A stretch of DNA of 64,000 nt from Morganella morganii. Its GTDB lineage: Bacteria; Pseudomonadota; Gammaproteobacteria; Enterobacterales; Enterobacteriaceae. The DNA lies in the NCBI RefSeq assembly GCF_019243775.1, contig NZ_CP069157.1, forward strand, positions 3,297,418-3,361,417, given 5' to 3'. How positions within the stretch are numbered: position 1 is the first letter of the stretch; each line of letters begins with the position of its first letter. Under the pieces are notes generated by a model. It was given only the letters and a program-made list of their open reading frames with translations. It made no database searches and had not been told where the DNA came from. The position numbers and the translations under genes are program-made. Below, piece after piece: positions 1 to 10,926 of this stretch.

Positions 1-2136
1 TACCACTTCATGGAAATCATAGGCTTCATACGATTTCAGAATATCAGCCTGTGCCGCCAGTGCGCGGCCGACAGCCCAGCGGTCTGCCACAATCATCTCT
101 TCCGGTTTCACCATATCGGTTTCCGGATTGAAACCATTGAGGTTCGCCAGCAGGAAACGCGCAGTGTTACGGATACGGCGGTAAGAATCTGCAGAACGTT
201 TCAGGATTTCATCCGAAACCGCAATTTCACCGGAGTAGTCAGTAGAAGCAACCCACAGACGCAGGATATCCGCGCCGAGTTTGTTCATCACATCCTGCGG
301 GCTGATGGTGTTGCCCAGCGATTTGGACATTTTGCGTCCCTGACCATCGACGGTAAAACCGTGAGTCAGTACTTCGCGGTAAGGCGCTTTGCCTTTCATC
401 GCGGTGGACAGCATCAGTGAGGACATAAACCAGCCGCGGTGCTGGTCAGAACCTTCCAGATACATGTCCGCAGAATTGCCATGGAACTCCGGACGGGCAT
501 CGACAACAGCAAAGTGGGTGGATCCGGAGTCAAACCAGACATCCAGGGTATCCGGTACTTTTTCATAGATATCGGCATCATCACCCAGCAGGTCGCGCGG
601 ATCGAGATCCCACCATGCCTGAATACCGTGCTCTTCCACACGTTTGGCGACGTCTTCCATCAGTTCCAGGGTACGCGGATGCAGTTCCTGGGTCTCTTTA
701 TGGACAAACAGAGACATCGGTGTGCCCCAGGTGCGCTGACGGGAGATACACCAGTCCGGACGGTTTTCCACCATCGCGGTGATACGCGCTTCGCCCCAGC
801 CCGGGATCCACTTCACGCCTTTGATTTCATTCAGAGACTGCGGACGCAGACCGTTCACATCCATCCCGATAAACCACTGTGGTGTGGCACGGAAAATAAC
901 CGGTGTTTTGTGACGCCAGCAGCACGGATAGCTGTGCGAAATATTTTCACTGTGCAGCAGTGCGCCTTTCTCTTTCAGCAGGTCCAGAATGATGTCATTG
1001 GCTTTCAGCACAAACACACCGTCCAGTGACGGATAAGTGCCGCTGACATAACAGCCGTTCGGGCCGACCGGGTTGGCGGTTTCCAGGCCGTATTTCTGGC
1101 CGATTACATAGTCGTCAGGACCGTGGCCCGGCGCAGTATGCACAGCACCGGTACCCGCATCCAGGGTGACGTGATCGCCGAGGATAGCCGGAACGTCAAA
1201 GCCCATAAACGGATGATTAAACCGCAGCAGTTCCAGGTCGCTGCCTTTGCAGCCCGCTTCAACAGTCCAGCTGGTGATACCGGCGCGTTTCATCACGCTT
1301 TCCACCAGGTCAGCGGCCAGAATCAGGCGTTCGTCGTTCACGCGGACTAACTGATAATCAAATTCCGGGTTCAGGGAAATCGCGCGGTTCGCCGGTAAAG
1401 TCCACGGGGTGGTGGTCCAGATAACCAGAGAAACCGGCAGCCCGTCATTTTTCACGCCGAATTTGCTGTAAACCGCATCCGCGTCCGCAGCGGTGAAACG
1501 CACGTCAATGGACGGGGAGGTTTTGTCGTAATATTCCACTTCCGCTTCCGCCAGGGAAGAGGCACAGGAGGTACACCAGTGAACCGGTTTTGCCCCTTTG
1601 ACCAGATGGCCGTTGGCAATCACTTTTGCCAGTGCGCGGATAATGTGAGCTTCGGTTTTGAAGTCCATGGTCAGGTACGGATGATCCCAGTCACCCAGCA
1701 CGCCCAGACGGATAAAGTCTTCCTTCTGGCCTTCAATCTGCTCTTTTGCGTATTCACGGCAGGCAGCACGAAACTCAGCCGGTGTGACTTTATCACCCGG
1801 CTTGCCAATCACCTGTTCGACTTTGTGTTCAATCGGTAAGCCGTGGCAGTCCCAGCCCGGAATATACGGGGAGTCGAAACCGGCCATGCCTTTGGATTTA
1901 ATAATAATATCTTTGAGAATTTTATTGACTGAGTGACCAATGTGAATGCTGCCGTTTGCATACGGAGGGCCGTCATGCAGGATAAATGTTTTTTTACCGG
2001 TTTTGGCTTTACGGATCGCCTGGTACAGACCTTCTTTGTACCAGCGTTTCAGCATATCAGGTTCGCGCTTTGCTAAGTCCCCGCGCATAGGGAACCCTGT
2101 CTCCGGGAGATTCAGGGTATTTTTATAGTCACTCAT
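1..2136 (-). CDS. ileS: Isoleucyl-tRNA synthetase, N-terminal 712 residues (cut by left edge)
   Basis: Cytoplasmic class I aminoacyl-tRNA synthetase that charges tRNA-Ile. The minus-strand frame opens with ATG at 2136 (start [15 protein letters not shown]) and stays open to the window edge, giving 712 of about 938 residues. The class I HIGH signature is at residues 65-68 (about 1933-1944), and the KMSKS loop, as KMSKSLGNT, lies near position 330. The editing domain lies between them. The C-terminal anticodon-binding and zinc-binding parts lie outside the window. ribF is 27 bp upstream in the same direction, the usual enterobacterial ribF-ileS arrangement. Identity is certain from sequence and synteny. 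Confidence 0.97.
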   Translation of the reverse strand, partial: MSDYKNTLNLPETGFPMRGDLAKREPDMLKRWYKEGLYQAIRKAKTGKKTFILHDGPPYANGSIHIGHSVNKILKDIIIKSKGMAGFDSPYIPGWDCHGLPIEHKVEQVIGKPGDKVTPAEFRAACREYAKEQIEGQKEDFIRLGVLGDWDHPYLTMDFKTEAHIIRALAKVIANGHLVKGAKPVHWCTSCASSLAEAEVEYYDKTSPSIDVRFTAADADAVYSKFGVKNDGLPVSLVIWTTTPWTLPANRAISLNPEFDYQLVRVNDERLILAADLVESVMKRAGITSWTVEAGCKGSDLELLRFNHPFMGFDVPAILGDHVTLDAGTGAVHTAPGHGPDDYVIGQKYGLETANPVGPNGCYVSGTYPSLDGVFVLKANDIILDLLKEKGALLHSENISHSYPCCWRHKTPVIFRATPQWFIGMDVNGLRPQSLNEIKGVKWIPGWGEARITAMVENRPDWCISRQRTWGTPMSLFVHKETQELHPRTLELMEDVAKRVEEHGIQAWWDLDPRDLLGDDADIYEKVPDTLDVWFDSGSTHFAVVDARPEFHGNSADMYLEGSDQHRGWFMSSLMLSTAMKGKAPYREVLTHGFTVDGQGRKMSKSLGNTISPQDVMNKLGADILRLWVASTDYSGEIAVSDEILKRSADSYRRIRNTARFLLANLNGFNPETDMVKPEEMIVADRWAVGRALAAQADILKSYEAYDFHEVV

Positions 2137-2163
2137 TCGATTCTCAGTTCCAATATTATTCCG

Positions 2164-3108
2164 TTAAACACATAACGAGGGGTTGGATTGTAAAAATTCC
2201 CTTGCCGCAATCTCATCCCGCGCGATTTGCGCTTTCAGCTCATCGAGCGAGGCAAACCGCTGTTCATTTCGCAATTTCTTGCGCAGTACCACATCCGGAT
2301 GCTGCCCGTATAAATCCATTGCCGCATCAATCAGATGAACTTCCAGTTGCTGGCCCTTGCCCTGTACAGTCGGGCGGGAGCCGATATTGGCCACACCCGG
2401 CAGCGGATGCGGCCCGAGGCCGTATACGTCCACAGCGTACACACCGTTTACCGGTGCGGCCAGACGTTTCAGGGGGATATTGGCAGTCGGGAAACCGATC
2501 GTGCGCCCGAGTTCGTTGCCGTGCACCACGCGCCCGCTGATGCGGTAAGGGTGCCCGAGCAGTGCCTCAGCCAGTGCCAGATCGTCATTTTCCAGAGCAC
2601 GGCGAATGGCCGTGCTGCTGATCCGTTTGCCGTTATCACAAAAACTTTCCGTGCTGCGGACCGTGAAACCATACTGTTTCCCTGCCTCACACAGCCCGTT
2701 AAAATCGCCCTGACGATTTTTTCCGAAACGAAAATCATCCCCGACCACCAGAAATTTTACCCCGAGCTGTTCAACCAGCAGGTGTGAGATAAAGGCATCC
2801 GGTGTCAGTGATGCAAATTGTTTGCTGAATTTAACACACAATAAGTAGTCCACACCGTACTGCGCAAGATATTTTACCTTATCGCGCAGCCGGGTCAGGC
2901 GTGCCGGCGCTTTATCCGGGGCAAAAAATTCCAGCGGCTGCGGCTCGAAGATCATGACGACCGACGGCAGCCCCAGGCGTTTTCCTTCCTGCGCCAGATG
3001 TGACAGTAATGCCTGATGTCCGCGATGAACGCCATCAAAATTACCGATAGTCAGCACGCAACCATGGTGACGCGCACGAATATTGTGAGTACCGCGAATT
3101 AGCTCCAT
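2164..3108 (-). CDS. ribF: Bifunctional riboflavin kinase / FAD synthetase
   Basis: Makes FMN from riboflavin and then FAD from FMN in the cytoplasm. The 314-residue product matches the usual length (E. coli about 313). The N-terminal nucleotidyltransferase half has GNFDGVHRGHQAL near residues 22-34. The C-terminal flavokinase half has GRTIGFPTANIPL near residue 203, the PTAN magnesium/nucleotide motif of flavokinases. The start at 3108 places MELIRGTHNI at the N-terminus as in relatives. It lies directly upstream of ileS and is probably co-transcribed with it. Confidence 0.97.
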   Translation of the reverse strand: MELIRGTHNIRARHHGCVLTIGNFDGVHRGHQALLSHLAQEGKRLGLPSVVMIFEPQPLEFFAPDKAPARLTRLRDKVKYLAQYGVDYLLCVKFSKQFASLTPDAFISHLLVEQLGVKFLVVGDDFRFGKNRQGDFNGLCEAGKQYGFTVRSTESFCDNGKRISSTAIRRALENDDLALAEALLGHPYRISGRVVHGNELGRTIGFPTANIPLKRLAAPVNGVYAVDVYGLGPHPLPGVANIGSRPTVQGKGQQLEVHLIDAAMDLYGQHPDVVLRKKLRNEQRFASLDELKAQIARDEIAAREFLQSNPSLCV

Positions 3109-3459
3109 AGCCGGCTCAATACAGTCAAAATTAGTCCGATTATACCTTGTCCGCCGCGTCAGGTTAACCCACTAATGCGGCTGAATCGCGAATTCTCTGT
3201 ACAAAAAGCGGGGCATCCCCCTCTGCGGAAAGTGAAAAATAATTTTTTTCGTCAGAATCTTACCATTCCGGTGACTTTTTTCCGTGTAAGGGCTGTATTC
3301 CCGCTGCGTAAACTGATAAAATCCCCGCCCATCACAACGTACATTTGCGTCGCTGTACAACGACGCATATTTGCACAAATCCATTGACAAAATAAAGCGG
3401 AGCAGGCATATTCCTCCACCTTTGTATTGTCCTCGAAGAATATATTTGGGAGTTGGACC
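3109..3459. other. ribF-rpsT intergenic region
   Basis: Divergent upstream region of ribF (minus) and rpsT (plus). Short reading frames here on both strands have no family resemblance and I treat them as noise. It must carry the promoters of both genes and the rpsT leader. I see no clear repeat or hairpin. Confidence 0.5.
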
Positions 3460-3720
3460 TTGGCTAATATCAAATCAGCTAAGAAACGCGCCATTCAGTC
3501 TGAAAAACGTCGTCAGCATAACGCTAGCCGTCGTTCTATGGTGCGCACCTTTATCAAGAAGGTTTACGCTGCTATCGCTGCCGGCGACAAAGAAGCTGCT
3601 CAGAACGCATTTAATGACATGCAACCACTTGTGGATCGTCACGCTGCTAAAGGCCTGATCCATAAGAACAAGGCTGCCCGTCATAAGGCGAACCTGGCTG
3701 CTCAGATCAAAGCAATGTAA
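3460..3720 (+). CDS. rpsT: 30S ribosomal protein S20
   Basis: Small basic primary 16S-rRNA-binding protein of the 30S subunit, 86 residues. The reading frame is open further upstream, but the homologous N-terminus ([20 protein letters not shown]) follows a TTG at 3460. E. coli rpsT also uses the rare UUG start, which is linked to its autoregulation, so TTG is chosen over the upstream in-frame codon at 3427. A GGGAG ribosome binding site sits about 6 nt before it. A strong terminator hairpin follows at 3738-3768. Confidence 0.96.
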   Translation: MANIKSAKKRAIQSEKRRQHNASRRSMVRTFIKKVYAAIAAGDKEAAQNAFNDMQPLVDRHAAKGLIHKNKAARHKANLAAQIKAM

Positions 3721-3737
3721 TCTGATTGTGCAGACAT

Positions 3738-3768
3738 AAAAAAAACCGGCATCAGCCGGTTTTTTTAT
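3738..3768. terminator. Bidirectional terminator between rpsT and nhaR
   Basis: The perfect stem AACCGGC/GCCGGTT with a four-base loop is flanked by an A tract on the left and a T tract on the right. It can therefore end both rpsT (plus) and nhaR (minus) transcription. Confidence 0.85.
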
Positions 3769-3782
3769 GTCCTTTTTCTGCC

Positions 3783-4712
3783 TCAGTCCGGTAAACCGGC
3801 ATCCGCAGCCGACTGCGAACCACTGAACAGCGCAGAGAAATCCTTGTTACACACCCGCTGAACCGCCGGATGCTGGATCATACGCTCGGCAAAAATCACA
3901 TAATACTCTTCTTTGATGGTATCCACTGTTCCCAGTTCGACAACATCACTGTCCGCAAAAATGCCTTTGGTGTAGAGCGACGGCGCCACAAAAATTGCAT
4001 TGTGATACATACCAAATGCTTTCATCAGTGCCGCATCGTCAAACTCACCCAGAATTTCCACCTCCAGGTTTTTATTGCGGATCCAGGTCAGCAACTGACG
4101 GCCGAGCATCGAGCGGCGGCCGGGCACCAGCAGGCGGCGCTCTTCCAGGCATTCCGGGAACGGCTTCTGCGGCGCGGGCTGGCGGCAGTAGAAACTCATA
4201 CTGCATTCCCCGAGCTTCACGGAAAACAGCCCTTCCTGCTGGGTGGAATCCACCGGGCAGTCAGAGAGGATCATATCCAGTTTGTGCTGGCTGAGCTGCT
4301 CCAGCAGCATTTCGTGAGTGGATTCAAAACAGCGCAGATGGATTTGCTCATGCTCCATCACCGCCGTTTCCAGCACTTTGCTGACCAGACGTTTTGACAG
4401 TGCGTCCGCAACCCCGACATCAAACAACAGATTGGATTCGCGGCTGTAAGTGACAATATCCAGCATTTCCTGGCTCAGCATAAACATTTTGTCCGCATAG
4501 CGGAACACCAGCTGACCGAGTTCTGACGGCACCAGGCCGCGTCCCTGACGTTTGAACAGCTTACCGTCCAGACGCTCTTCCAGCGCCTTGATTTGGCCGG
4601 TAATGGTTTGCGGGGTGAGATAGAGCGCTTCTGCCGCCCCCACCACCGAACCTTCTTTGCAGACGTGCCAGAAATAATAGAGGTGATTGTAGTTTAAATG
4701 GGAGACTCGCAT
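3783..4712 (-). CDS. nhaR: LysR-type transcriptional activator of nhaA
   Basis: NhaR is the LysR-family sodium-responsive activator of nhaA. The 309-residue product has the N-terminal winged helix-turn-helix ([17 protein letters not shown], residues 5-21, then [22 protein letters not shown]) and a C-terminal LysR effector domain. It lies 91 bp downstream of nhaA on the same strand, the order seen in E. coli. It is slightly longer than the 301-residue E. coli protein because of a C-terminal tail ([11 protein letters not shown]). Confidence 0.95.
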   Translation of the reverse strand: MRVSHLNYNHLYYFWHVCKEGSVVGAAEALYLTPQTITGQIKALEERLDGKLFKRQGRGLVPSELGQLVFRYADKMFMLSQEMLDIVTYSRESNLLFDVGVADALSKRLVSKVLETAVMEHEQIHLRCFESTHEMLLEQLSQHKLDMILSDCPVDSTQQEGLFSVKLGECSMSFYCRQPAPQKPFPECLEERRLLVPGRRSMLGRQLLTWIRNKNLEVEILGEFDDAALMKAFGMYHNAIFVAPSLYTKGIFADSDVVELGTVDTIKEEYYVIFAERMIQHPAVQRVCNKDFSALFSGSQSAADAGLPD

Positions 4713-4803
4713 AGTTTTTCCCGGTACATACCTTATCTTTTTTTGATGATTAACTCGGAAATTCTGTTGTATTCACCGGCCGCGGAGGCCGGTGAATAAC
4801 GGA

Positions 4804-5982
4804 TTACTGCCGGACTGTTTTCTTCGGTAACACGGAATGGAGCAGGAACAACCCGGTAACTGCCGCCATAGTGGAACCAATCAGAATTCCCAGCTTGGAG
4901 TAGGTGTTAAATGCTTCCGGAAGCCCGGTAAATGCCAGTCCCGCGATAAAGATAGACATTGTAAAACCGATCCCGCATAACACCGATACAGCGAATATCT
5001 GGTTAAGAGTAATCCTCTCCGGCAGTTTTGCAAAGCCCAGTTTTACCGAAATCAGACATGCGGTGAAAATCCCCAGCGGTTTGCCGACAAACAGACCGAG
5101 CAGGATCCCCAGCGGCAGTGTACCCATCAGTGCATCAAAGGAAATTCCCTGAACACTGACACCGGCATTGGCAAAGGCAAACAACGGCAGGATCAGAAAC
5201 GCCACCCACGGATGCAGCACATGCTCCAGCTCCTCTGACGGTGAGTGCTCACCATCTTTACTGCGCAGCGGGATCAGGAACCCGACGATCACTCCGGCCA
5301 GAGTTGCGTGCACGCCGGATTTCAGAATACACACCCACAATATCAGCCCCGCAATCATATACGCAGCGGTGTTGCTGACATTACGCCAGTTCATCACACA
5401 CAATACCACCACCATCAGTGCCGCCAGCAGCAGCGCTGTCAGTGAAACGGTTTTGGTGTAAAACAGCGCGATAATCACGATAACCCCGAGGTCATCAATA
5501 ATCGCCAGTGCCAGCAGAAAGACTTTCAGCTCTGTCGGTACTCTTTTACCCAGCAGTGCCATTACGCCGAGGGCAAAGGCAATATCGGTTGCGGCCGGAA
5601 TCGCCCAGCCCTGTGCAGCAGCGGCATCCCCGCCGTTAAACAGCAGATAGACCAGCGCCGGGGCTATCATACCGCCGAGTGCGGCAATTGCCGGAAACAT
5701 CGCTTTGTCGCGCCCGGCCAGAGAGCCGGTCATCAGCTCCCTTTTTACTTCGAGCCCGACGACCAGGAAAAATATCGCCATCAGAGCGTCATTAATCCAT
5801 AATAACAAGGGCTTATCAATTTCCAGTGCCGCAAATTTTACAGCAACAGGAATATCAAGAAACGACTGATACAACGCCGACAACGGCGTATTCGCCATTA
5901 CCAGCGCGATCAGCGCGGCGATAATCAGCAGTATGCCGCCTGCGGCTTCGAGTTTTAAGAACTGTCGGATAATTGCGGTCAT
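4804..5982 (-). CDS. nhaA: Na+/H+ antiporter NhaA
   Basis: Inner-membrane electrogenic antiporter that exports Na+ (or Li+) in exchange for two protons, giving salt and alkali tolerance. The protein has 392 residues and about 12 hydrophobic segments. The ion-binding aspartates are present at the same numbers as in E. coli: Asp133 in ATDIAF and Asp163-Asp164 in AIIDDLGV. nhaR follows on the same strand. Alkaline conditions produced by the urease encoded in this window would make this antiporter physiologically relevant, which is inference. Confidence 0.97.
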   Translation of the reverse strand: MTAIIRQFLKLEAAGGILLIIAALIALVMANTPLSALYQSFLDIPVAVKFAALEIDKPLLLWINDALMAIFFLVVGLEVKRELMTGSLAGRDKAMFPAIAALGGMIAPALVYLLFNGGDAAAAQGWAIPAATDIAFALGVMALLGKRVPTELKVFLLALAIIDDLGVIVIIALFYTKTVSLTALLLAALMVVVLCVMNWRNVSNTAAYMIAGLILWVCILKSGVHATLAGVIVGFLIPLRSKDGEHSPSEELEHVLHPWVAFLILPLFAFANAGVSVQGISFDALMGTLPLGILLGLFVGKPLGIFTACLISVKLGFAKLPERITLNQIFAVSVLCGIGFTMSIFIAGLAFTGLPEAFNTYSKLGILIGSTMAAVTGLFLLHSVLPKKTVRQ

Positions 5983-6234
5983 GGGTTAACTCCTTTAATA
6001 CTGTCGGCGTTAATAATATGCAAACAATTAACTCGAAAAAAGCAGATTATTCAGCAATAATAACTCGATAATTCCTGATCAATAAGGGTTTGAATCACAG
6101 AATTTCCTGATAAACACCCTGAAATTAACTATATATTAACATTTTAGTTTCTGTGAAGTGTATCGTATGATCCCTCATACCGGCGGATATTCTGTTGCCG
6201 TTGCCACCGCTCACTGAATAAAACAGGTTATCCC

Positions 6235-7077
6235 ATGTCCGCCACGCTGTTTATTGCTGTACTGTTTGCTGCCTTCTTCCATGCATCCTGGAATGCGGTG
6301 ATTAAATTCGGACAGGATCGCTTTCTGGGTATCGCGGTGATGACCATCTGGTCCGGCGTGGTCTCTGTTCCCGCCCTGTTTTGGCTCGGCTTACCGGATG
6401 CAGCAGCGGTAAAGTGGCTGCTGCTGTCTGCCCTCTTTCACATCGGTTATGCCATTTGTCTGAGTAAAGCGTATTCAAAGGGCGATCTCAGCCAGATTTA
6501 CCCGGTTTCCCGGGGTTGTGCCCCGCTGCTGACGACCCTGTTTGCGGTACTTCTGTTTGGTGAGCACCTGCCGTGGCTCTCTTTAGCCGGTATTCTGCTG
6601 ATCATCACCGGGGTTATCCTTCCCGCGCTGAAACACGGAGCCTCCGGGCACGCCCGCAGCGGGCTGATCTATGCGGTGATCACCGCCTTTTTTACCGCCT
6701 GTTACACACTCTCCGACGGCTTCGGTGCCCGCAGCAGCACAGACTCACTGACTTATATTTTCTGGTTGTTCGCCCTGAACGGACTGGTGATGGTGGTGAT
6801 GGGTTTTGCCCGTTACCGCCACCATTTCACCCGTGACTTTCTGCGTTACAGCAAGCCCGGGCTGACCGGCGGTATTCTGCAAATCTTCAGCTACGGCATT
6901 GTGATATGGGCCATGGGACAGGCGCCGATAATGATTGTCGCAGCGTTACGGGAGACCAGTGTGCTGTTCGCACTGCTGCTCTCCGCGTATTTCCTGAAAG
7001 AAAAGCTGACTCCCGCCCGGATTCTGGCCGCCTGTATTATTGTGGCCGGGGTGATTGTGACGAAGATGGGGGGATAG
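6235..7077 (+). CDS. EamA/DMT-family membrane transporter
   Basis: A 280-residue integral membrane protein with about ten hydrophobic segments arranged as two EamA repeats (roughly residues 5-130 and 140-278), typical of the drug/metabolite transporter superfamily. A characteristic mid-protein motif is [21 protein letters not shown]. The substrate cannot be read from the sequence; relatives export amino acids or other small metabolites. It is inserted between nhaA and dnaJ relative to E. coli and transcribed alone. Its 3' end overlaps a minus-strand small ORF by 41 bp. Confidence 0.85.
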   Translation: MSATLFIAVLFAAFFHASWNAVIKFGQDRFLGIAVMTIWSGVVSVPALFWLGLPDAAAVKWLLLSALFHIGYAICLSKAYSKGDLSQIYPVSRGCAPLLTTLFAVLLFGEHLPWLSLAGILLIITGVILPALKHGASGHARSGLIYAVITAFFTACYTLSDGFGARSSTDSLTYIFWLFALNGLVMVVMGFARYRHHFTRDFLRYSKPGLTGGILQIFSYGIVIWAMGQAPIMIVAALRETSVLFALLLSAYFLKEKLTPARILAACIIVAGVIVTKMGG

Positions 7078-7312
7078 TTTCAGCCCTGATGTTATACAGC
7101 GTGTTCAGCATCAGCAGATTTATTTCACCTGACTTCACATTCACTTTTACCGCGTCAGGTGCAGTCATCTCCTGCCGGGCAAACTCGGCCCGGGTATTGC
7201 AGACCTGTGTCACGGGTATGCTTTTCGCAACACCGGCGCTGTGTCCGGTAGATACTGAAGGCTGAACTGCAACCAGTCCGGCGTGAATAATGGCGGATCC
7301 GATAGTATTCAT
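7037..7312 (-). CDS. Small hypothetical protein (91 aa)
   Basis: I do not recognise this gene. It encodes 91 residues with no signal peptide or clear membrane segment; the C-terminus is rich in Ser, Pro and Gln. The start at 7312 has an AGGGA ribosome binding site about 9 nt upstream, and base composition resembles the neighbours. It fills the gap between the eamA-type gene and the dnaJ terminator and overlaps the eamA-type gene tail by 41 bp. It could be a chance frame; the good ribosome binding site and otherwise empty gap favour a real gene. Confidence 0.45.
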   Translation of the reverse strand: MNTIGSAIIHAGLVAVQPSVSTGHSAGVAKSIPVTQVCNTRAEFARQEMTAPDAVKVNVKSGEINLLMLNTLYNIRAETIPPSSSQSPRPQ

Positions 7313-7385
7313 CGCGTTAATCCCTGTTGATAATCAGAGCAAAAACAATAACGCGTTCAGATAAAACAACTTTTACAAAACACAC

Positions 7386-7421
7386 AAAAAAACCGGCCGG
7401 GAAAATTATCCCGGCCGGTTA
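7386..7421 (-). terminator. dnaJ terminator
   Basis: Read on the minus strand, an inverted repeat AACCGGCCGGGA/TCCCGGCCGGTT with a short AT loop is followed by a run of seven T. It lies about 20 bp after the dnaJ stop codon. Confidence 0.9.
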
Positions 7422-7441
7422 TATACATATCTGACAATGGC

Positions 7442-8587
7442 TTATTTGGTCAGGTCATCAAAGAATTTTTTCACACCGTCAAAGAAGCGTTTTGCTTTCG
7501 GGGTGTTGTTGTGACCGCTCTGGCCATCCACAGATTCACCGAACTCACGTAACAGTTCTTTCTGTTTTTCGCTCAGTTTCACCGGGGTTTCCACCACCAC
7601 ACGGCACATCAGGTCACCCTGCATTCCGCCGCGCGCCGGTCTGACACCTTTGCCTTTCATGCGGAACAGCTTGCCGGTCTGGGTTTCTGCCGGGATTTTC
7701 AGCTTAACGCGCCCGTCCAGTGTCGGTACTTCAATTTCACCGCCCAGCGCCGCAACCGTAAAGCCAATCGGCACTTCACAGTAGAGATTGCTGCCGTCAC
7801 GCTCGAAGATATTGTGCTGGCGGACATGAACCTCGACATACAGATCGCCTGCCGGAGCCCCCATTTCGCCTGCTTCACCTTCGCCGGTCAGACGGATACG
7901 GTCACCGCTGTCCATCCCCGCAGGGATTTTGACTGACAGGGTCTTATAGCGTTCAACACGCCCGTGACCATGACATTTGCTGCACGGATCTTTGATGATT
8001 TTGCCGCGGCCGTGACAGGTCGGACACGCCTGCTGCACTGCAAAGAAGCCCTGGCGCATCTGCACCTGGCCCATACCGTGACAGGTCGGACACTCCTGCG
8101 GCTCTGTACCTTCTTTCGCCCCGCTGCCGTGACATTTATCACAGGTTTCCAGGGTCGGAATACGGATCTCTTTGGTCACACCACGAACCGCTTCTTCAAG
8201 GGTCAGTTCGATGTTGTAACGCAGGTCTGCTCCGCGTGCCGCGCGTTGCTGACGGCGACCACCACCAAAAATATCACCGAAGACGTCACCAAAGATATCA
8301 CCGAAATCAGCACCGCCGAAACCGCCGCCGCCAAATCCGCCGCCACCGCCCATACCGCCCTGCTCAAATGCCGCGTGGCCGTACTGGTCATAAGCCGCAC
8401 GTTTCTGTGCGTCGGTGAGGATCTCGTATGCTTCTTTTACTTCTTTGAATTTATCTTCCGCGTCTTTATCGCCCTGATTACGGTCAGGGTGATATTTCAT
8501 CGCAAGGCGTTTGTAGGCTTTTTTAATCTCTTTGTCATCCGCAGATTTCGAGACGCCCAACACCTCGTAGTAATCTTTTTTTGCCAT
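7442..8587 (-). CDS. dnaJ: Chaperone DnaJ (Hsp40)
   Basis: Co-chaperone that delivers unfolded clients to DnaK and stimulates its ATPase. The order is: J domain (residues 1-70) with the HPD motif in [10 protein letters not shown]; a Gly/Phe-rich linker (about 75-110); four CxxCxGxG zinc repeats ([32 protein letters not shown]); and the C-terminal substrate-binding domain. Length 381 residues (E. coli 376). It is 102 bp downstream of dnaK and probably co-transcribed from the heat-shock promoter. Confidence 0.98.
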   Translation of the reverse strand: MAKKDYYEVLGVSKSADDKEIKKAYKRLAMKYHPDRNQGDKDAEDKFKEVKEAYEILTDAQKRAAYDQYGHAAFEQGGMGGGGGFGGGGFGGADFGDIFGDVFGDIFGGGRRQQRAARGADLRYNIELTLEEAVRGVTKEIRIPTLETCDKCHGSGAKEGTEPQECPTCHGMGQVQMRQGFFAVQQACPTCHGRGKIIKDPCSKCHGHGRVERYKTLSVKIPAGMDSGDRIRLTGEGEAGEMGAPAGDLYVEVHVRQHNIFERDGSNLYCEVPIGFTVAALGGEIEVPTLDGRVKLKIPAETQTGKLFRMKGKGVRPARGGMQGDLMCRVVVETPVKLSEKQKELLREFGESVDGQSGHNNTPKAKRFFDGVKKFFDDLTK

Positions 8588-8611
8588 CCGTTTTGTCCCT
8601 TAACACAAGCA

Positions 8612-8641
8612 CACGGGCGCAGAGTTTCCTCAACGCCCGTG
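8612..8641 (-). other. dnaK-dnaJ intercistronic stem-loop
   Basis: CACGGGCG (8612-8619) and CGCCCGTG (8634-8641) form a perfect 8-bp stem in the gap between dnaK and dnaJ. There is no T tract, so it is more likely an RNA-processing or stability element than a strong terminator. A partial-attenuation role is possible. Confidence 0.5.
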
Positions 8642-8689
8642 CCGGTTTTCAGTGATTAATAACAGTCATCACCGCGCCCGCTAAGGGCC

Positions 8690-10612
8690 TTATTTTTTGT
8701 CTTTGCTGTCGTCAACTTCTTCGAATTCAGCATCGACAACATCATCATTTTTACCTGCATCCTGCGCGGCATCAGTACCTGCTGTACCTGCCTGCGCCTG
8801 CTGCTGGGCAATTTCCATCAGTTTGGCAGAAGCGTCGATCAGCGCTTTCGTTTTCTCTTCGATAGCGGCTTTATCTTCGCCTTTCGCTGCGATTTCCAGC
8901 TCACTCACCGCCTGCTCGATTTTCACTTTATCGTCGCCCGGCAGTTTGTCGCCCGCTTCTTCGATCTGTTTACGGGTAGCGTGAACCAGCTGATCTGCCT
9001 GGTTACGGACCTGTACCAGCTCTTCGAACTTACGGTCAGCTTCAGCGTTGGCTTCCGCATCACGTACCATTTTCTGGATCTCTTCCTCGTTCAGACCGGA
9101 AGATGCCTTGATGGTGATGTTCTGCTCACGGCCGCTGTTTTTGTCTTTCGCGGACACATGCAGGATACCGTCGGCATCGATGTCAAAAGTAACTTCGATC
9201 TGCGGCATACCGCGCGGAGCAGCCTGAATACCATCCAGGTTAAACTGACCCAGTGATTTGTTGTCACCGGAACGTTTACGCTCACCCTGCAGAACATGGA
9301 TAGTTACCGCAGACTGGTTGTCTTCCGCTGTGGAGAACACCTGGCTGTGTTTGGTCGGGATAGTGGTGTTCTTCGCAATCAGCGGAGTCATCACGCCGCC
9401 CATGGTTTCGATACCCAGAGACAGCGGGGTAACGTCCAGCAGCAGCACGTCTTTAACATCACCACCTAACACACCGCCCTGAACCGCAGCACCAACAGCC
9501 ACAGCTTCGTCCGGGTTCACGTCTTTACGCGGCTCTTTACCGAAGAAATCAGCAACGGTTTTCTGAACCAGCGGCATACGGGTCTGACCACCTACCAGGA
9601 TGACATCATTGATATCATTCACTGACAGACCGGCATCCTGTAATGCAACTTTGACCGGATCCATAGAGCGTTTAACCAGATCTTCAACCAGTGATTCCAG
9701 TTTCGCACGGGTCACTTTGATGTTCATGTGTTTAGGACCGGTCGCGTCCGCCGTGATGTACGGCAGGTTAACGTCAGTCTGCTGTGCGGAAGAAAGCTCA
9801 ATTTTCGCTTTCTCGGCAGCTTCTTTCAGACGCTGCATTGCCAGCGGGTCGTTACGCAGATCGATACCCTGTTCTTTCTTAAATTCTTCAACCAGATAGT
9901 TGATCATGCGGCTGTCGAAGTCTTCACCACCTAAGTGGGTGTCGCCGTTCGTTGCCAGCACTTCATAGGTTTTTTCGCCGTCAACTTCATCGATTTCGAT
10001 GATGGAGATATCGAAAGTACCACCACCGAGGTCGAAGACCGCGATAGTACGGTTACCCACTTCGCGATCCAGGCCGTAAGCCAGTGCCGCTGCAGTCGGT
10101 TCGTTGATAATACGTTTTACATCCAGACCTGCGATACGGCCGGCGTCTTTGGTTGCCTGACGCTGAGCATCGTTAAAGTAAGCAGGTACGGTGATAACCG
10201 CTTCGGTTACCGGCTCGCCGAGATAATCTTCAGCGGTTTTCTTCATTTTTTTCAGGACTTCAGCAGAAACCTGTGGTGGTGCCATTTTCTGGCCTTTTGC
10301 TTCCACCCATGCGTCGCCGTTATCAGAGCTGACAATTTTGTACGGCATGATGTTCATATCGCGGCGCACTTCTTCATCGTCAAAACGACGACCAATCAGA
10401 CGTTTGATTGCAAACAGTGTGTTCTGCGGGTTGGTAACAGCCTGACGTTTTGCCGGCTGACCGACCAGGATTTCACCATCCTGTGTATACGCAATGATTG
10501 ACGGCGTTGTGCGGTCGCCTTCTGCGTTCTCCAGGACACGTGCCTGATTACCATCCATTACAGCAACACAAGAGTTGGTTGTACCTAAGTCGATACCAAT
10601 AATTTTACCCAT
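8690..10612 (-). CDS. dnaK: Chaperone DnaK (Hsp70)
   Basis: ATP-dependent Hsp70 chaperone, also part of the negative loop on sigma-32. The 640-residue product starts with [20 protein letters not shown] (phosphate-1 motif). It has the [14 protein letters not shown] phosphate-2 motif near residue 195, a substrate-binding domain after about residue 390 ([14 protein letters not shown]), and the acidic EEV-type tail. dnaJ follows on the same strand. A sigma-32 promoter lies about 175 bp upstream. Confidence 0.98.
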   Translation of the reverse strand: MGKIIGIDLGTTNSCVAVMDGNQARVLENAEGDRTTPSIIAYTQDGEILVGQPAKRQAVTNPQNTLFAIKRLIGRRFDDEEVRRDMNIMPYKIVSSDNGDAWVEAKGQKMAPPQVSAEVLKKMKKTAEDYLGEPVTEAVITVPAYFNDAQRQATKDAGRIAGLDVKRIINEPTAAALAYGLDREVGNRTIAVFDLGGGTFDISIIEIDEVDGEKTYEVLATNGDTHLGGEDFDSRMINYLVEEFKKEQGIDLRNDPLAMQRLKEAAEKAKIELSSAQQTDVNLPYITADATGPKHMNIKVTRAKLESLVEDLVKRSMDPVKVALQDAGLSVNDINDVILVGGQTRMPLVQKTVADFFGKEPRKDVNPDEAVAVGAAVQGGVLGGDVKDVLLLDVTPLSLGIETMGGVMTPLIAKNTTIPTKHSQVFSTAEDNQSAVTIHVLQGERKRSGDNKSLGQFNLDGIQAAPRGMPQIEVTFDIDADGILHVSAKDKNSGREQNITIKASSGLNEEEIQKMVRDAEANAEADRKFEELVQVRNQADQLVHATRKQIEEAGDKLPGDDKVKIEQAVSELEIAAKGEDKAAIEEKTKALIDASAKLMEIAQQQAQAGTAGTDAAQDAGKNDDVVDAEFEEVDDSKDKK

Positions 10613-10787
10613 CTAAAGGCCTCCGAATAATTCTGTTCGTCTTACGCTACCGATGTATATGAGGTTCAATTTTCACTTTTCAAGAAAAAATTTTTCGCTC
10701 ACCCGTCACCCGGAATATTTCCTGACGGTACCGGACATCCGCAGCGTTAAAGGGGATTCAACTGAGTTTCAGTTTCCGATGACAAGT

Positions 10788-10815
10788 AGATGGGGCCATA
10801 AATGCATTCATCAAG
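10788..10815 (-). promoter_or_regulatory. Sigma-32 heat-shock promoter of dnaKJ
   Basis: Read on the minus strand: -35 CTTGATG (10809-10815), a spacer of exactly 13 bp, then -10 CCCCATCT (10788-10795). This fits the sigma-32 consensus CTTGAAA-N13-15-CCCCATNT and closely resembles E. coli dnaK P1. It predicts a 5' leader of roughly 165-170 nt. Confidence 0.9.
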
Positions 10816-10868
10816 GGGAAAATGAAAAAAAAACAGATTATTTAAAAGAAAATGATGAAACACTGAAA

Positions 10869-10902
10869 AATGCCGCGCTGACAGTCATATCAGCACGGCA
10901 TT
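10869..10902 (-). terminator. Terminator after the MFS gene
   Basis: On the minus strand an imperfect inverted repeat AATGCCGTGCTGA/TCAGCGCGGCATT is followed by T-rich sequence. It ends the MFS transporter transcript just before the dnaK promoter. Confidence 0.75.
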
Positions 10903-10926
10903 CACACAACACAATGCAGGGGGTTA

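Noticed and set aside
414..2128. Several plus- and minus-strand frames of 60-196 codons inside ileS
   Set aside because: They are antisense or shifted shadows of the ileS reading frame, which is clearly coding from its HIGH and KMSKS motifs.
7964..8659. A 231-codon plus-strand frame opposite dnaJ
   Set aside because: Fully antisense to dnaJ, with low-complexity Thr/Ala content arising from the Gly-rich linker and zinc repeats; no family resemblance.
9935..10501. A 188-codon plus-strand frame opposite dnaK
   Set aside because: Antisense shadow of a highly conserved gene; no ribosome binding site or family signature.
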